A DNA stretch of 33,380 nt from Clostridia bacterium (lineage in GTDB: Bacteria; Bacillota; Clostridia; TANB77; RGIG9151). The stretch covers positions 1 to 33,380 of the forward strand of contig JAEEXS010000004.1 in the NCBI GenBank assembly GCA_016287855.1. Direction: 5' to 3'. Below are positions 6,961-12,800 of the stretch, piece after piece. Made by a program: the position numbers and the translations under genes. Under the pieces are notes generated by a model, which saw nothing but the letters and a program-made list of their open reading frames with translations, had not been told where the DNA came from and did not search any database. Positions within the stretch are counted from its first letter, which is position 1; each line of letters begins with the position of its first letter.

Positions 6961-7638
6961 TTATTTATATTTTTTTAATCTTTCTTCTAATTTGTTAATT
7001 TCTTGATTTTCTGCCACATCTTCTTTTATATTTTTATTAAACCATTCAGGAACATTTTCCACTTTTTTTGATTTTATATTTTTTAATTTTTCAAATATTA
7101 TTCCTTTGTAATTGTTTGCCATACAATATGAAATTAATTTAATTATATTATCTTCTCCATATAATTCTATATTATTTTCTATTTCAGATATTAAATTTCT
7201 TAATCCTACTTCTTTATATAATTCTTTTCTTTCTTGTTTATATTCTAACCATTCTATAATTTTATTATATATATTATTATTATGTATATATTTATAATTA
7301 TTATTAGAAATAAGAAATAAGAAATAAGAAATATTATTTGCTTTAACATTGGGTTTCTTTTGGGTTATGGTTTGGGTTTCTTTTGGGTTTTGTTTGGGTT
7401 TTTCTTCGGTTTTTGGTCTGCCACCTTTTTTGCCATTGATGATGTTTTTTTTGTTGTTATCTAATGGCATTTTGATATTAGTCCAAATACCTTTTAATAG
7501 TTGCTTTAGTTCTGGCTCTTTTTCATCAAACATGTATTCCAAAATTGCATCGTATAATTTTAGTCTGTCTTTTGTTGGCAAATATTTTATTATTTCATAA
7601 TAATTTCTATAAAATGTAAAACCTTGTATTTCTTCCAT
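6961..7638 (-). CDS. Phage replication initiation-type protein (DUF6291/DnaD-like)
   Basis: A 225-residue protein. Residues 6-75 (FTFYRNYYEIIKYLPTKDR, ILEYMFDEKEPEL, NGKKGGRPK) match the DUF6291-type N-terminal domain common in Firmicutes phage replication modules. Residues 76-105 form a Lys/Pro/Gln-rich linker. Residues 125-190 (IIEWLEYKQERKELYKEVGL, LISYCMANNYKGIIFEKL) resemble the DnaD-like C-terminal helices that engage DNA and the host helicase loader. The linker is encoded by DNA with origin-like repeats. It ends four bases before the strong early promoter, and it is preceded by a PD-(D/E)XK nuclease gene. Confidence 0.65.
   Translation of the reverse strand: MEEIQGFTFYRNYYEIIKYLPTKDRLKLYDAILEYMFDEKEPELKQLLKGIWTNIKMPLDNNKKNIINGKKGGRPKTEEKPKQNPKETQTITQKKPNVKANNISYFLFLISNNNYKYIHNNNIYNKIIEWLEYKQERKELYKEVGLRNLISEIENNIELYGEDNIIKLISYCMANNYKGIIFEKLKNIKSKKVENVPEWFNKNIKEDVAENQEINKLEERLKKYK
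7306..7400. repeat. Candidate replication origin: iterons beside an A+T tract
   Basis: Inside the replication gene, the plus strand has GGG at 7351, 7362, 7374, 7385 and 7396, each within TTGGGTTT-type units spaced 11 or 12 bases, including an 18-base direct repeat (7349-7366 and 7372-7389). Next to it are four perfect tandem copies of AGAAATA (7306-7333) and an almost pure A+T stretch (about 7255-7305). Iterons plus a melting region within an initiator gene is the layout of lambda-type origins; function here is inferred. Confidence 0.5.
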
Positions 7639-7639
7639 T

Positions 7640-8152
7640 TTATTTATCCTCTATTTCTAAATTGTTTTTTTCTATTACATATTTTATTATTTTATCAGCA
7701 CATTCCATAGGTTCATTATATATTTCAGAACCACTAAATCTCAAAATTTCCCAACCATTCATTTTCAAATCATATTCTCTTTTATTATCTTTTTCCACTT
7801 GTTTTTTTGTCTTTTGATGAAATTCATATCCATCGCATTCAACAACTAATGCAAAATCTTCTTTTAATTCTCTGTTCACCAATTTATCATACCAAATTGT
7901 AAAATCAGCTCTGTATATATTACTATTTTTACATTCAATTTCTGTTTGAGATTCAATATACCAAAGCAAATTATATTCTAACATTTTTTTTTCTAAAGCT
8001 GCACGCAATATTTCTTCTATAGGACTTTCTAATTCCTCTCGCCACATAGATATCCTGTCTATAAGTTTGTAATTTTCTTCTGTTAATATTAATTCTTTTG
8101 CTTTAAATGGTAGTTTATCGAAATACTCAAGTAATAATTTTTTTTCTTTCAT
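7640..8152 (-). CDS. DUF559/Vsr-like PD-(D/E)XK endonuclease
   Basis: A 170-residue protein. SPIEEILRAAL (43-53) is the typical leading helix of DUF559-like nucleases, followed by YRADFTI (80-86, D83), VVECDGYEFH (103-112, E105) and the basic helix QKTKKQVEKDNKREYDLKMN, then WEILRFSGSEIY. The D...ExD pattern and the W-x-I-L-R-F-S strand are those of restriction-like nucleases related to very-short-patch repair. It may nick or cut DNA in recombination or host DNA degradation. It is translated with the RHH gene upstream from the promoter at 8296-8324. Confidence 0.75.
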   Translation of the reverse strand: MKEKKLLLEYFDKLPFKAKELILTEENYKLIDRISMWREELESPIEEILRAALEKKMLEYNLLWYIESQTEIECKNSNIYRADFTIWYDKLVNRELKEDFALVVECDGYEFHQKTKKQVEKDNKREYDLKMNGWEILRFSGSEIYNEPMECADKIIKYVIEKNNLEIEDK

Positions 8153-8154
8153 TC

Positions 8155-8271
8155 TTATTTCTTCCTTTCTATTAATAACATTCTAATATAAGCATTTAAA
8201 CTTAATTGCAATTTGTTAGCTTCTTCAACTAATTCAGCTTTAAGTTCATCTGATATTGTTATATGCATCAT
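8155..8271 (-). CDS. Ribbon-helix-helix mini-regulator, 38 aa
   Basis: ATG 8271 follows a strong AGGAGGG site. The 38-residue product begins with the beta strand MMHITISDEL and continues into two helices (KAELVEEANKLQLSLNAYIR MLLIERKK), the pattern of Arc/CopG-type repressors that dimerise and bind DNA with the beta strand. It is the first gene after the promoter at 8296-8324, so autoregulation or control of the replication genes is likely. Confidence 0.75.
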   Translation of the reverse strand: MMHITISDELKAELVEEANKLQLSLNAYIRMLLIERKK

Positions 8272-8295
8272 ATCTTATCCCTCCTAACTACTACC

Positions 8296-8324
8296 ATTGT
8301 ACTACTTCACAATTATTAAGTCAA
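8296..8324 (-). promoter_or_regulatory. Promoter for the RHH/nuclease/replication genes
   Basis: On the minus strand: TTGACT (8319-8324), 17-base spacer, TACAAT (8296-8301). It starts a leftward transcript about 20 bases upstream of the RHH ribosome site, directly after the terminator that ends the HNH gene. Confidence 0.8.
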
Positions 8325-8337
8325 TACTTTTTTACAC

Positions 8338-8363
8338 AAAAAAACAATTTATTTAAAATTGTT
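8338..8363 (-). terminator. Terminator after the HNH gene
   Basis: The stem AACAATTT/AAATTGTT (8343-8350 and 8356-8363) with a five-base loop is followed on the minus strand by seven T residues. It abuts the HNH stop codon and closes the late/lysis transcript. Confidence 0.85.
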
Positions 8364-8678
8364 CTAATTAAAAAACTTCTTATATATCAGATTTTCACGT
8401 TTTAAGCCCTCATATTTCGACGAAAGATACTTCCAAGTATAAATTATCATTGGACGTGGATTTCGCCCAAAATCGTACTTATAATGGCATTCAGGGCAGG
8501 CAGTAACAATGTTCTGTTCTATGCCTAGTCCTAACTGGCTTCTTTTTATAAAATGTGAGTTCGCACATTCAACAGGTACATAAGACCCACAATAGATACA
8601 TTTATGTTTATCTCGTTCCCATACTATTTGTCTTACTTCTTTACTTATAGCAGTTGCCTTTGATAGTTTACTTTTCAT
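8364..8678 (-). CDS. HNH endonuclease
   Basis: A 104-residue HNH protein: VWERDKHKCIYCG (19-31, Cys27 and Cys30), ANSHFIKRSQLG (39-50), IEQNIVTACPECHYKYD (53-69, N56, C61, C64, H65). The zinc knuckles and H...N...H residues are all present. In many phages an HNH protein next to the terminase genes is required for packaging-related cleavage; here it lies downstream of the lysis genes, about 17 kb from terL, so its role could be packaging, replication or homing. It has its own promoter at 8922-8950 shared with the gene upstream. Confidence 0.85.
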   Translation of the reverse strand: MKSKLSKATAISKEVRQIVWERDKHKCIYCGSYVPVECANSHFIKRSQLGLGIEQNIVTACPECHYKYDFGRNPRPMIIYTWKYLSSKYEGLKRENLIYKKFFN

Positions 8679-8898
8679 CTTTTCTCTCCATAATATCTTT
8701 TAAATTTATTACAAATTCTATTCTTTTATTTATTTCTAAAATTCTTGTATTTATGTCTCTTATTCTCCAAAAATATTTATGTTTTCTAATAAAATAGTCT
8801 TTTTTCCCTAATGACTTTTCTATTATTAAATTAATATTATCTCTTTTTATTTGTAAATCCTTTTTTTCCCCTATTAATCTTTTTAAATATTCGTGCAT
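8668..8898 (-). CDS. Basic coiled-coil protein, 76 aa
   Basis: Starts at ATG 8898 with GGAGAGG upstream and overlaps the HNH start by 11 bases. The product is rich in Lys, Arg and Ile, with alternating charged helices (RLIGEKKDLQIKRDNINLII, RIRDINTRILEINKRIEF). No family is recognised. Coupling to the HNH gene behind one promoter suggests a joint function with it. Confidence 0.6.
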   Translation of the reverse strand: MHEYLKRLIGEKKDLQIKRDNINLIIEKSLGKKDYFIRKHKYFWRIRDINTRILEINKRIEFVINLKDIMERKDEK

Positions 8899-8921
8899 AT
8901 TTCCTCTCCATTATTAATTAA

Positions 8922-8950
8922 ATAATATACCTTAAATAATAAAAAGTCAA
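8922..8950 (-). promoter_or_regulatory. Promoter for 8898 and HNH genes
   Basis: On the minus strand: TTGACT (8945-8950), 17-base spacer, TATTAT (8922-8927). The -35 box begins two bases after the T-tract of the preceding terminator. Its core resembles the late promoter at 32075-32103 (both GACTTTTTATTA). Confidence 0.75.
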
Positions 8951-8951
8951 T

Positions 8952-8981
8952 AAAAAACTTATCCATTAAAATGAATAAGTT
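8952..8981 (-). terminator. Terminator of the 9070 small RNA
   Basis: An 11-pair stem (8956-8966 with 8971-8981, one wobble) with a four-base loop, followed on the minus strand by a run of T (8952-8957). Confidence 0.85.
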
Positions 8982-9070
8982 CTTATACATCTTTATTTGT
9001 AGATGCACAACATATTTAGTAATTTCTATGTTAAAATTACTAGAAAGGTATTTGAGTGATGTTTCATCAC
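8952..9070 (-). ncRNA. Structured small RNA after the endolysin gene
   Basis: A roughly 120-base transcript is predicted from the promoter at 9077-9105 to the terminator at 8952-8981. It holds four successive hairpins: GTGATG/CATCAC with an AAA loop right at the predicted 5' end (9056-9070), a perfect nine-pair stem TAGTAATTT/AAATTACTA (9017-9042), CATCT/AGATG (8988-9005) and the terminator stem. The only long frame through it begins upstream of the predicted transcription start and has no ribosome site, so the unit looks noncoding. No known RNA family is recognised. Confidence 0.6.
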
Positions 9071-9076
9071 GATTAA

Positions 9077-9105
9077 ATATTAACATATTAAAAAGAAAAT
9101 GTCAA
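9077..9105 (-). promoter_or_regulatory. Promoter of the structured small RNA
   Basis: On the minus strand: TTGACA (9100-9105), 17-base spacer, TAATAT (9077-9082) with a TGT extended -10. It lies immediately downstream of the endolysin stop codon. Confidence 0.8.
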
Positions 9106-9116
9106 ATTTACATTTT

Positions 9117-9995
9117 CTATACTTTATACAAATAAGTTCCAACTACCCAGAATTTATACTTATCTCCTAAACCTGAATCTAATTGATAATACTTAATACC
9201 ACCATCAGTTGCAGTTTTAGATATTCTAAATGCTCTATTAAATACAAATTTATAACCTTTTTTCATATGGATTAAATCACTATTCCACGTTTTCTTTCCA
9301 TTTGAATTAACTATATCAACAAACTTTTCTGGAATACCGTTATCTTTCCAACTAAAACGATTTTCACCACCTGCATTTAAGTCCTCTCTTATTTGGTACA
9401 TTCCAAACATCTTTTGAACATCATCTGCAACATAATAATTGTAATGGTCTGCAGTACGTATTCTTACATTATCCCCTACTTTAAATGGTGATGTAGGTTG
9501 AGGAGTTGGGGCTCCACCCATAGCTTGTCTAACTCTATTTTTGAAACTTTCCCATCTATTTTCTGCAAGTATTCTATGAGGGCAATACTTGCCTGACCAG
9601 TCTTGATGTTTCTTTACTCTATCTACACCAAGCCCATATTTTTTTAATAAGTAAGCAACTAATTGTACACAGTTCTCTTCTGCTTGTACATATCTAACAC
9701 CACCACTTTTAGAGTAGCATATTTCTATTGCTATTGATTTTCTATTACCTGTACCATTAGCACCATCTCCACAAGAAAAGTTATTCCTATCAAGTGGAAG
9801 TCCTTGTCTTGCTTCTACATCATCAACTGCAAAATGATATGAATTGTAATTATTTCTTTTCATATAAGAAATTTCATTTAAAGCACTAGCGTCATTTGCA
9901 GTATTATGAATTGTAATATACTCAGGTACCATGTGATATGGACATTGAGTATTATATTTTGATTCACTTACTAAATCTTGAACTATCTTCACCAT
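9117..9995 (-). CDS. Endolysin: N-acetylmuramoyl-L-alanine amidase
   Basis: A 292-residue protein with an N-terminal Amidase_2/PGRP domain (about 1-160): ITIHNTAND with zinc ligand H30, YHFAVDD, SIAIEICY with the conserved E91, and KKHQDWSGKYCPH with H130 and C138 as the other zinc ligands. A Pro/Thr hinge (APTPQPTSP, near 162-170) leads to a C-terminal region beginning FKVGDNVRIR that is likely a cell-wall-binding, SH3-like module. It cuts the amide bond between MurNAc and L-Ala to release progeny. No signal peptide is present, so the holin gene just upstream should provide export. Start ATG 9995 has AAAGGAG. Confidence 0.92.
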   Translation of the reverse strand: MVKIVQDLVSESKYNTQCPYHMVPEYITIHNTANDASALNEISYMKRNNYNSYHFAVDDVEARQGLPLDRNNFSCGDGANGTGNRKSIAIEICYSKSGGVRYVQAEENCVQLVAYLLKKYGLGVDRVKKHQDWSGKYCPHRILAENRWESFKNRVRQAMGGAPTPQPTSPFKVGDNVRIRTADHYNYYVADDVQKMFGMYQIREDLNAGGENRFSWKDNGIPEKFVDIVNSNGKKTWNSDLIHMKKGYKFVFNRAFRISKTATDGGIKYYQLDSGLGDKYKFWVVGTYLYKV

Positions 9996-10200
9996 TTATT
10001 TCATCTCCTTTTAGTAAATTATTAATTACATTCATTAAACAACTAACGCCAGAGGCTATTGTACCTATTATTAAGCCTTTTATAGCCTCTTTATTAGTGA
10101 AGTCGGTAGTTGATATGCTTACTGCTAAATAAGCAACTACACCCTGTATAAACGTTTTTAAACATCTAATTCCTATATCTTTCCAATTAATCTTTTTCAT
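9964..10200 (-). CDS. Phage holin, about 78 aa
   Basis: ATG 10200 follows AGGAGGGG, so it is preferred over an upstream in-frame ATG. The product starts MKKINWKDIGIRCLKTFIQG and has two hydrophobic helices (FIQGVVAYLAVSIS and LIIGTIASGVSCLMNVI) with a charged tail, the layout of small r1t-type holins. It overlaps the endolysin start by 32 bases, the classical holin-endolysin pair. Holins permeabilise the membrane at a set time. Confidence 0.8.
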   Translation of the reverse strand: MKKINWKDIGIRCLKTFIQGVVAYLAVSISTTDFTNKEAIKGLIIGTIASGVSCLMNVINNLLKGDEINGEDSSRFSK

Positions 10201-10216
10201 ATAACCCCTCCTGTTT

Positions 10217-10942
10217 TTAATAACCAATAGTCCATCCTGCATCTAAAAAGTCTTGATAGTGTGGTAAAGCTTCTATTCTTGAAGTTGGATAAATAGTTGT
10301 ATTTGTTATTCCTAATTGTGCTAAAGTTTTTGTACCTGTATATGAAGTTGCATTAATACATGTCTGTAATATATTATCTAAACTTGTGTCAGTTAAACTT
10401 GTGCAATTTAAAAAAGTATTTCTAAATGAATTAGAACCAAGATTGAGGGTATAAATAACGGGTATATTTTTTAAATTACTGCACCCACTAAAAGTTGATC
10501 GCAGATTATTTGTATTTATGTTACCACTTATTGTTTCTAATTTTGTGCAATCTTGAAAAGCATATTGTAGTCTTCCTCTTGTATTAAAATTAGAAATTAT
10601 AGTTAATTTAGAGCATCCATCAAATATATAATCTAAATTACTTGCTTGTGAATAATCTAATTCTGCAATTTCCATTAGATTAGAACAATATTCAAACATA
10701 TTTCTCAAATCGCTTTGTTTAGTAATATCAACCAAAGGCATAAACAACAAATCATAATCTCTAAGAAATTTGCTGTCTAAAGTAGCTGTCGGATCCCAAT
10801 TTTCCATTATTTCTATTGCATAATCATATCCATCTTGTATTGCTTGTGGCATTCCATCAAATCCAATCACACCCCAGTCAATATCTCCACCGCCTGATGA
10901 ACCGCCCTGCTGTTTTCCTAATAAATAACTAAATATATCCAT
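10217..10942 (-). CDS. BspA-like leucine-rich repeat tail or surface protein
   Basis: A 241-residue protein. The N-terminus MDIFSYLLGKQQGGSSGGGD with a Gly/Ser linker is typical of short baseplate or fibre-associated proteins. Residues 80-190 hold at least four BspA/DUF285-style repeats, each with an aromatic-x-x-C-(S/T)-(N/K/S)-L core: MFEYCSNL, IFDGCSKL, AFQDCTKL, TFSGCSNL, TFLNCTSL. Such repeats bind surface ligands, so host recognition is likely. The C-terminus HYQDFLDAGWTIGY is outside the repeats. It lies directly before the holin gene. Confidence 0.7.
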   Translation of the reverse strand: MDIFSYLLGKQQGGSSGGGDIDWGVIGFDGMPQAIQDGYDYAIEIMENWDPTATLDSKFLRDYDLLFMPLVDITKQSDLRNMFEYCSNLMEIAELDYSQASNLDYIFDGCSKLTIISNFNTRGRLQYAFQDCTKLETISGNINTNNLRSTFSGCSNLKNIPVIYTLNLGSNSFRNTFLNCTSLTDTSLDNILQTCINATSYTGTKTLAQLGITNTTIYPTSRIEALPHYQDFLDAGWTIGY

Positions 10943-10943
10943 T

Positions 10944-11147
10944 TTATACCTCCTTCCAAGTTTGAGTACTTAAATCATAAAAGAAGATTTTCCCAGTATC
11001 AATCTCAATAAATGTAGAACCATTGTCAATATATCTTTCCTCATATTTAACTGGTTTTGTATCTGTTGATAAACCTCTTAATTCTGTTATGATATATTCC
11101 TTATCTTCTTTATTTTTTCTAAATTCAATACTATATATTGTTACCAT
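10944..11147 (-). CDS. Small tail-associated protein, 67 aa
   Basis: Begins MVTIYSIEFRKNKEDKEYI and contains DNGSTFIEIDTGKIFFYDLS followed by TWKEV. This GSTF(I/L)E(I/M)DTGKxFFYD core recurs in short proteins beside fibre genes of gut phages; no biochemical role is known to me. One base separates its stop from the next gene (the repeat protein), so the two are likely translated together. Confidence 0.6.
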   Translation of the reverse strand: MVTIYSIEFRKNKEDKEYIITELRGLSTDTKPVKYEERYIDNGSTFIEIDTGKIFFYDLSTQTWKEV

Positions 11148-11166
11148 ATTTTTTCTCCTTTCTAAC

Positions 11167-11269
11167 TTAATACCCTTCTAATAAATTTTGTCTATTATTT
11201 TCTACAAAATATCTTACTTTATTTGCTAAACCATCAAACTCTTCACTTAATTCAACTTGTCAAAATCAT
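11167..11269 (-). pseudogene. Small gene broken by a one-base shift
   Basis: ATG 11269 has a perfect AGGAGG site but reads only MILTS before a stop. Ignoring one base after codon three restores a frame running to TAA 11167: about 34 residues, ending VELSEEFDGLANKVRYFVEN and then NRQNLLEGY. The coding character and the preserved ribosome site suggest a recent frameshift or a sequencing error in a once-intact small gene. The gap is otherwise unexplained. Confidence 0.5.
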
Positions 11270-11281
11270 ATTATTCCTCCT

Positions 11282-11614
11282 TTACTTTAAAATATCTGTT
11301 TTAACAATTTCCCAATTTTCTATTTTTCTTTTTAAAGTGTGGCAATAATCGTTACCACCTAAATTTTCATACATCTTCATTGAATTTAACCAATTTTTAT
11401 ATACATAGTCTGGTATTTCTTCAATAGAAGCATATTTATAATATGTATTAGTTAAGTTATTTTGTAATATAGTCATTAATGCGTCTTTTAAAATTTTGCC
11501 TTCTTCTTCTTTTTGATTTAATTTGTATTTATAATTTCTCATACTATTTAAACAATACCCCAAAACACTACTAACTACAAATGTCAAAACTGTACTAAAA
11601 AAAAGTTGTGTCAT
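11282..11614 (-). CDS. Membrane-anchored lysis-region protein, 110 aa
   Basis: Residues 3-20 form a membrane helix (QLFFSTVLTFVVSSVLGY), followed by a basic segment and a coiled domain ending PDYVYKNWLNSMKMYENLGG and then NDYCHTLKRKI. The (Y)xxLGGNxxxxxL(K/R)xK ending recurs in proteins near the lysis cassette of Gram-positive phages, with unknown function. It has its own promoter (11656-11684). A role in lysis or membrane anchoring is inferred only from place and topology. Confidence 0.6.
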   Translation of the reverse strand: MTQLFFSTVLTFVVSSVLGYCLNSMRNYKYKLNQKEEEGKILKDALMTILQNNLTNTYYKYASIEEIPDYVYKNWLNSMKMYENLGGNDYCHTLKRKIENWEIVKTDILK

Positions 11615-11655
11615 AATTTATCCTTTCCCGACCTAGACCTGACCTATCTTCGATA

Positions 11656-11684
11656 ATTATAACACGACTTACTATTTTTTTCAA
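11656..11684 (-). promoter_or_regulatory. Promoter for the 11614 gene
   Basis: On the minus strand: TTGAAA (11679-11684), 17-base spacer, TATAAT (11656-11661) with a TGT extended -10. The leader between it and ATG 11614 contains three copies of AGGTC (11630-11645 on the plus strand as GACCT). Confidence 0.85.
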
Positions 11685-11685
11685 A

Positions 11686-11805
11686 TTAATTGTTTATCAT
11701 AACTTTTAATTTATCTAATTCTTTTTCTATCTCATTTATTGTATTATTTATATTAATTATTTCTTTTTTTACTTTAAGTATCCCTAATTTATATAATAAC
11801 CACAT
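11686..11805 (-). CDS. Hypothetical 39-aa protein
   Basis: From ATG 11805 to TAA 11686 with a TTAGGAGG site. The product starts MWLLYKLGILKVKKEI and continues as an Asn/Ile/Lys/Glu helix (NNTINEIEKELDKLKVMINN). A short hydrophobic start and coiled-coil body suggest a small membrane-associated or lysis-region accessory protein, but no family is known. Its end abuts the -35 box of the downstream promoter. Confidence 0.6.
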   Translation of the reverse strand: MWLLYKLGILKVKKEIININNTINEIEKELDKLKVMINN

Positions 11806-11813
11806 AATTCCTC

Positions 11814-11948
11814 CTAATTTACTTCTTTTGATATTTCTTCTACCAATGTATCAATATTATCTAATATATAATTTTTTATAAGTTCATAATCAATATTAAA
11901 ACCTTTATCTTCTTTTAAACAATTTAACATACAAATTATATCTTTCAT
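11814..11948 (-). CDS. Hypothetical 44-aa protein
   Basis: From ATG 11948 to TAG 11814 with AGGAGAG upstream. Product MKDIICMLNCLKEDKGFNID, then an Ile/Asp/Glu-rich helical end (DTLVEEISKEVN). It has two Cys residues near the N-terminus. Spacing on both sides is typical of the operon. No function can be inferred. Confidence 0.6.
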   Translation of the reverse strand: MKDIICMLNCLKEDKGFNIDYELIKNYILDNIDTLVEEISKEVN

Positions 11949-11956
11949 AATCTCTC

Positions 11957-12202
11957 CTATCCAGCTATTCTTTCACAATAATTTTTTGAATGATTTTTCA
12001 TACAATTATTTACTGCTTCATTTTTTTGTTTTGTTAAATTTATACATACTATAATAAATACTGCTATTCCTAATACTATTAATAAACTTTTTACTATTCT
12101 CATTATATCAATAGCAGGAATAACCTCAACTTTCTTATTTAATTGTTTTTTGTGATTTTGATGTATAATATCTAACATCTTTTTGCTTTCTAAATCGCTC
12201 AT
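11957..12202 (-). CDS. Single-span membrane protein with Cys pair, 81 aa
   Basis: Basic N-terminal part (HQNHKKQLNKK), one membrane helix at about 37-56 (VKSLLIVLGIAVFIIVCINL) and a short outside segment ending CMKNHSKNYCERIAG. The Cys-x8-Cys tail could form a disulfide outside the membrane. It is the first gene behind the strong promoter at 12232-12260 and its tail style is like that of the small membrane protein at 2493-2648. Function unknown. Confidence 0.6.
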   Translation of the reverse strand: MSDLESKKMLDIIHQNHKKQLNKKVEVIPAIDIMRIVKSLLIVLGIAVFIIVCINLTKQKNEAVNNCMKNHSKNYCERIAG

Positions 12203-12231
12203 TTTTCTCTCCTACCTTTCTGTACATTATA

Positions 12232-12260
12232 ATTGTAACACTTATTTGTTAGTTTGTCAA
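12232..12260 (-). promoter_or_regulatory. Promoter, near-copy of the early promoter
   Basis: On the minus strand: TTGACA (12255-12260), 17-base spacer, TACAAT (12232-12237) with TGT extended -10. The block from AAAGTG upstream of the -35 to ATGTA downstream of the -10 matches that at 6928-6956 at 40 of 44 positions. It drives the 12202 membrane protein operon. Confidence 0.85.
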
Positions 12261-12272
12261 CACTTTTTATAT

Positions 12273-12298
12273 AAAAAAAGAACTTTTTTTGTTCTTTT
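12273..12298 (-). terminator. Terminator ending the tail gene transcript
   Basis: Stem AAAAGAAC/GTTCTTTT (12276-12283 and 12291-12298), seven-base loop, then seven T residues on the minus strand (12273-12279). It lies just after the last fibre gene. Confidence 0.85.
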
Positions 12299-12301
12299 TA
12301 A

Positions 12302-12790
12302 TTAATCTGTTGTTTTTGTATATTCAATTGTTACTGTGACAGTATAATGAATGCCAGATCCAGCATATAAATATAATGAATTACGCGCTATATAATGAAA
12401 AAGATTAAATTTATTTGTGCTACTATCATAATAATTGTTATAAAACACAAAATTATTGCTTACATTTACTTCCTTACTTTGTATGCTTACTAAATTATCC
12501 ATATTAGAAACAGAACTTAAACTAATTTCGCTACCATTTGTCATATCAACTTCATTTGCTATAACTTTTCTATAAATAGGTTTCGAATCTATCCAAGTTC
12601 CAACAACTGTTTCACTTGTAGAATAAGTTGTTGCATTTGTTAAATTTGTACTAATTGTAGTCATATCATCATCATTATTATTTACAACAGCTTTAATTTC
12701 GTTCATATCATTATCAGTTACTTTATGAATATCTGATATTTCTGGATTTTCATTAATTGCTACTTTATTTGCATAAGTTATTTTACTCAT
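12302..12790 (-). CDS. Tail fibre/receptor-binding protein, copy B, 162 aa
   Basis: N-terminal half is helical and Asn/Asp-rich (DIHKVTDNDMNEIKAVVNNN); the C-terminal domain begins YSTSETVVGTWIDSKPIYRK, has a SNMDNLVSI strand and ends VTIEYTKTTD. The same domain is found in the neighbouring 152-residue protein. This YST-E-V-GTW-KP-(I/L)YRK domain recurs at the C-terminus of gut-phage fibres and is likely the trimeric tip that touches the host. AGGAGG precedes ATG 12790. Confidence 0.7.
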   Translation of the reverse strand: MSKITYANKVAINENPEISDIHKVTDNDMNEIKAVVNNNDDDMTTISTNLTNATTYSTSETVVGTWIDSKPIYRKVIANEVDMTNGSEISLSSVSNMDNLVSIQSKEVNVSNNFVFYNNYYDSSTNKFNLFHYIARNSLYLYAGSGIHYTVTVTIEYTKTTD

Positions 12791-12800
12791 AATTTACCTC

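Noticed and set aside
7306-7333. Short tandem repeats considered as a CRISPR array
   Set aside because: The units are seven bases with no spacers; they lie inside a coding gene and fit an origin better.
8883-9086. Open frame of 67 codons on the minus strand through the region after the endolysin gene
   Set aside because: Its ATG lies upstream of the predicted transcription start, it has no ribosome site, and the DNA is better explained by a hairpin-rich RNA, a terminator and a promoter.
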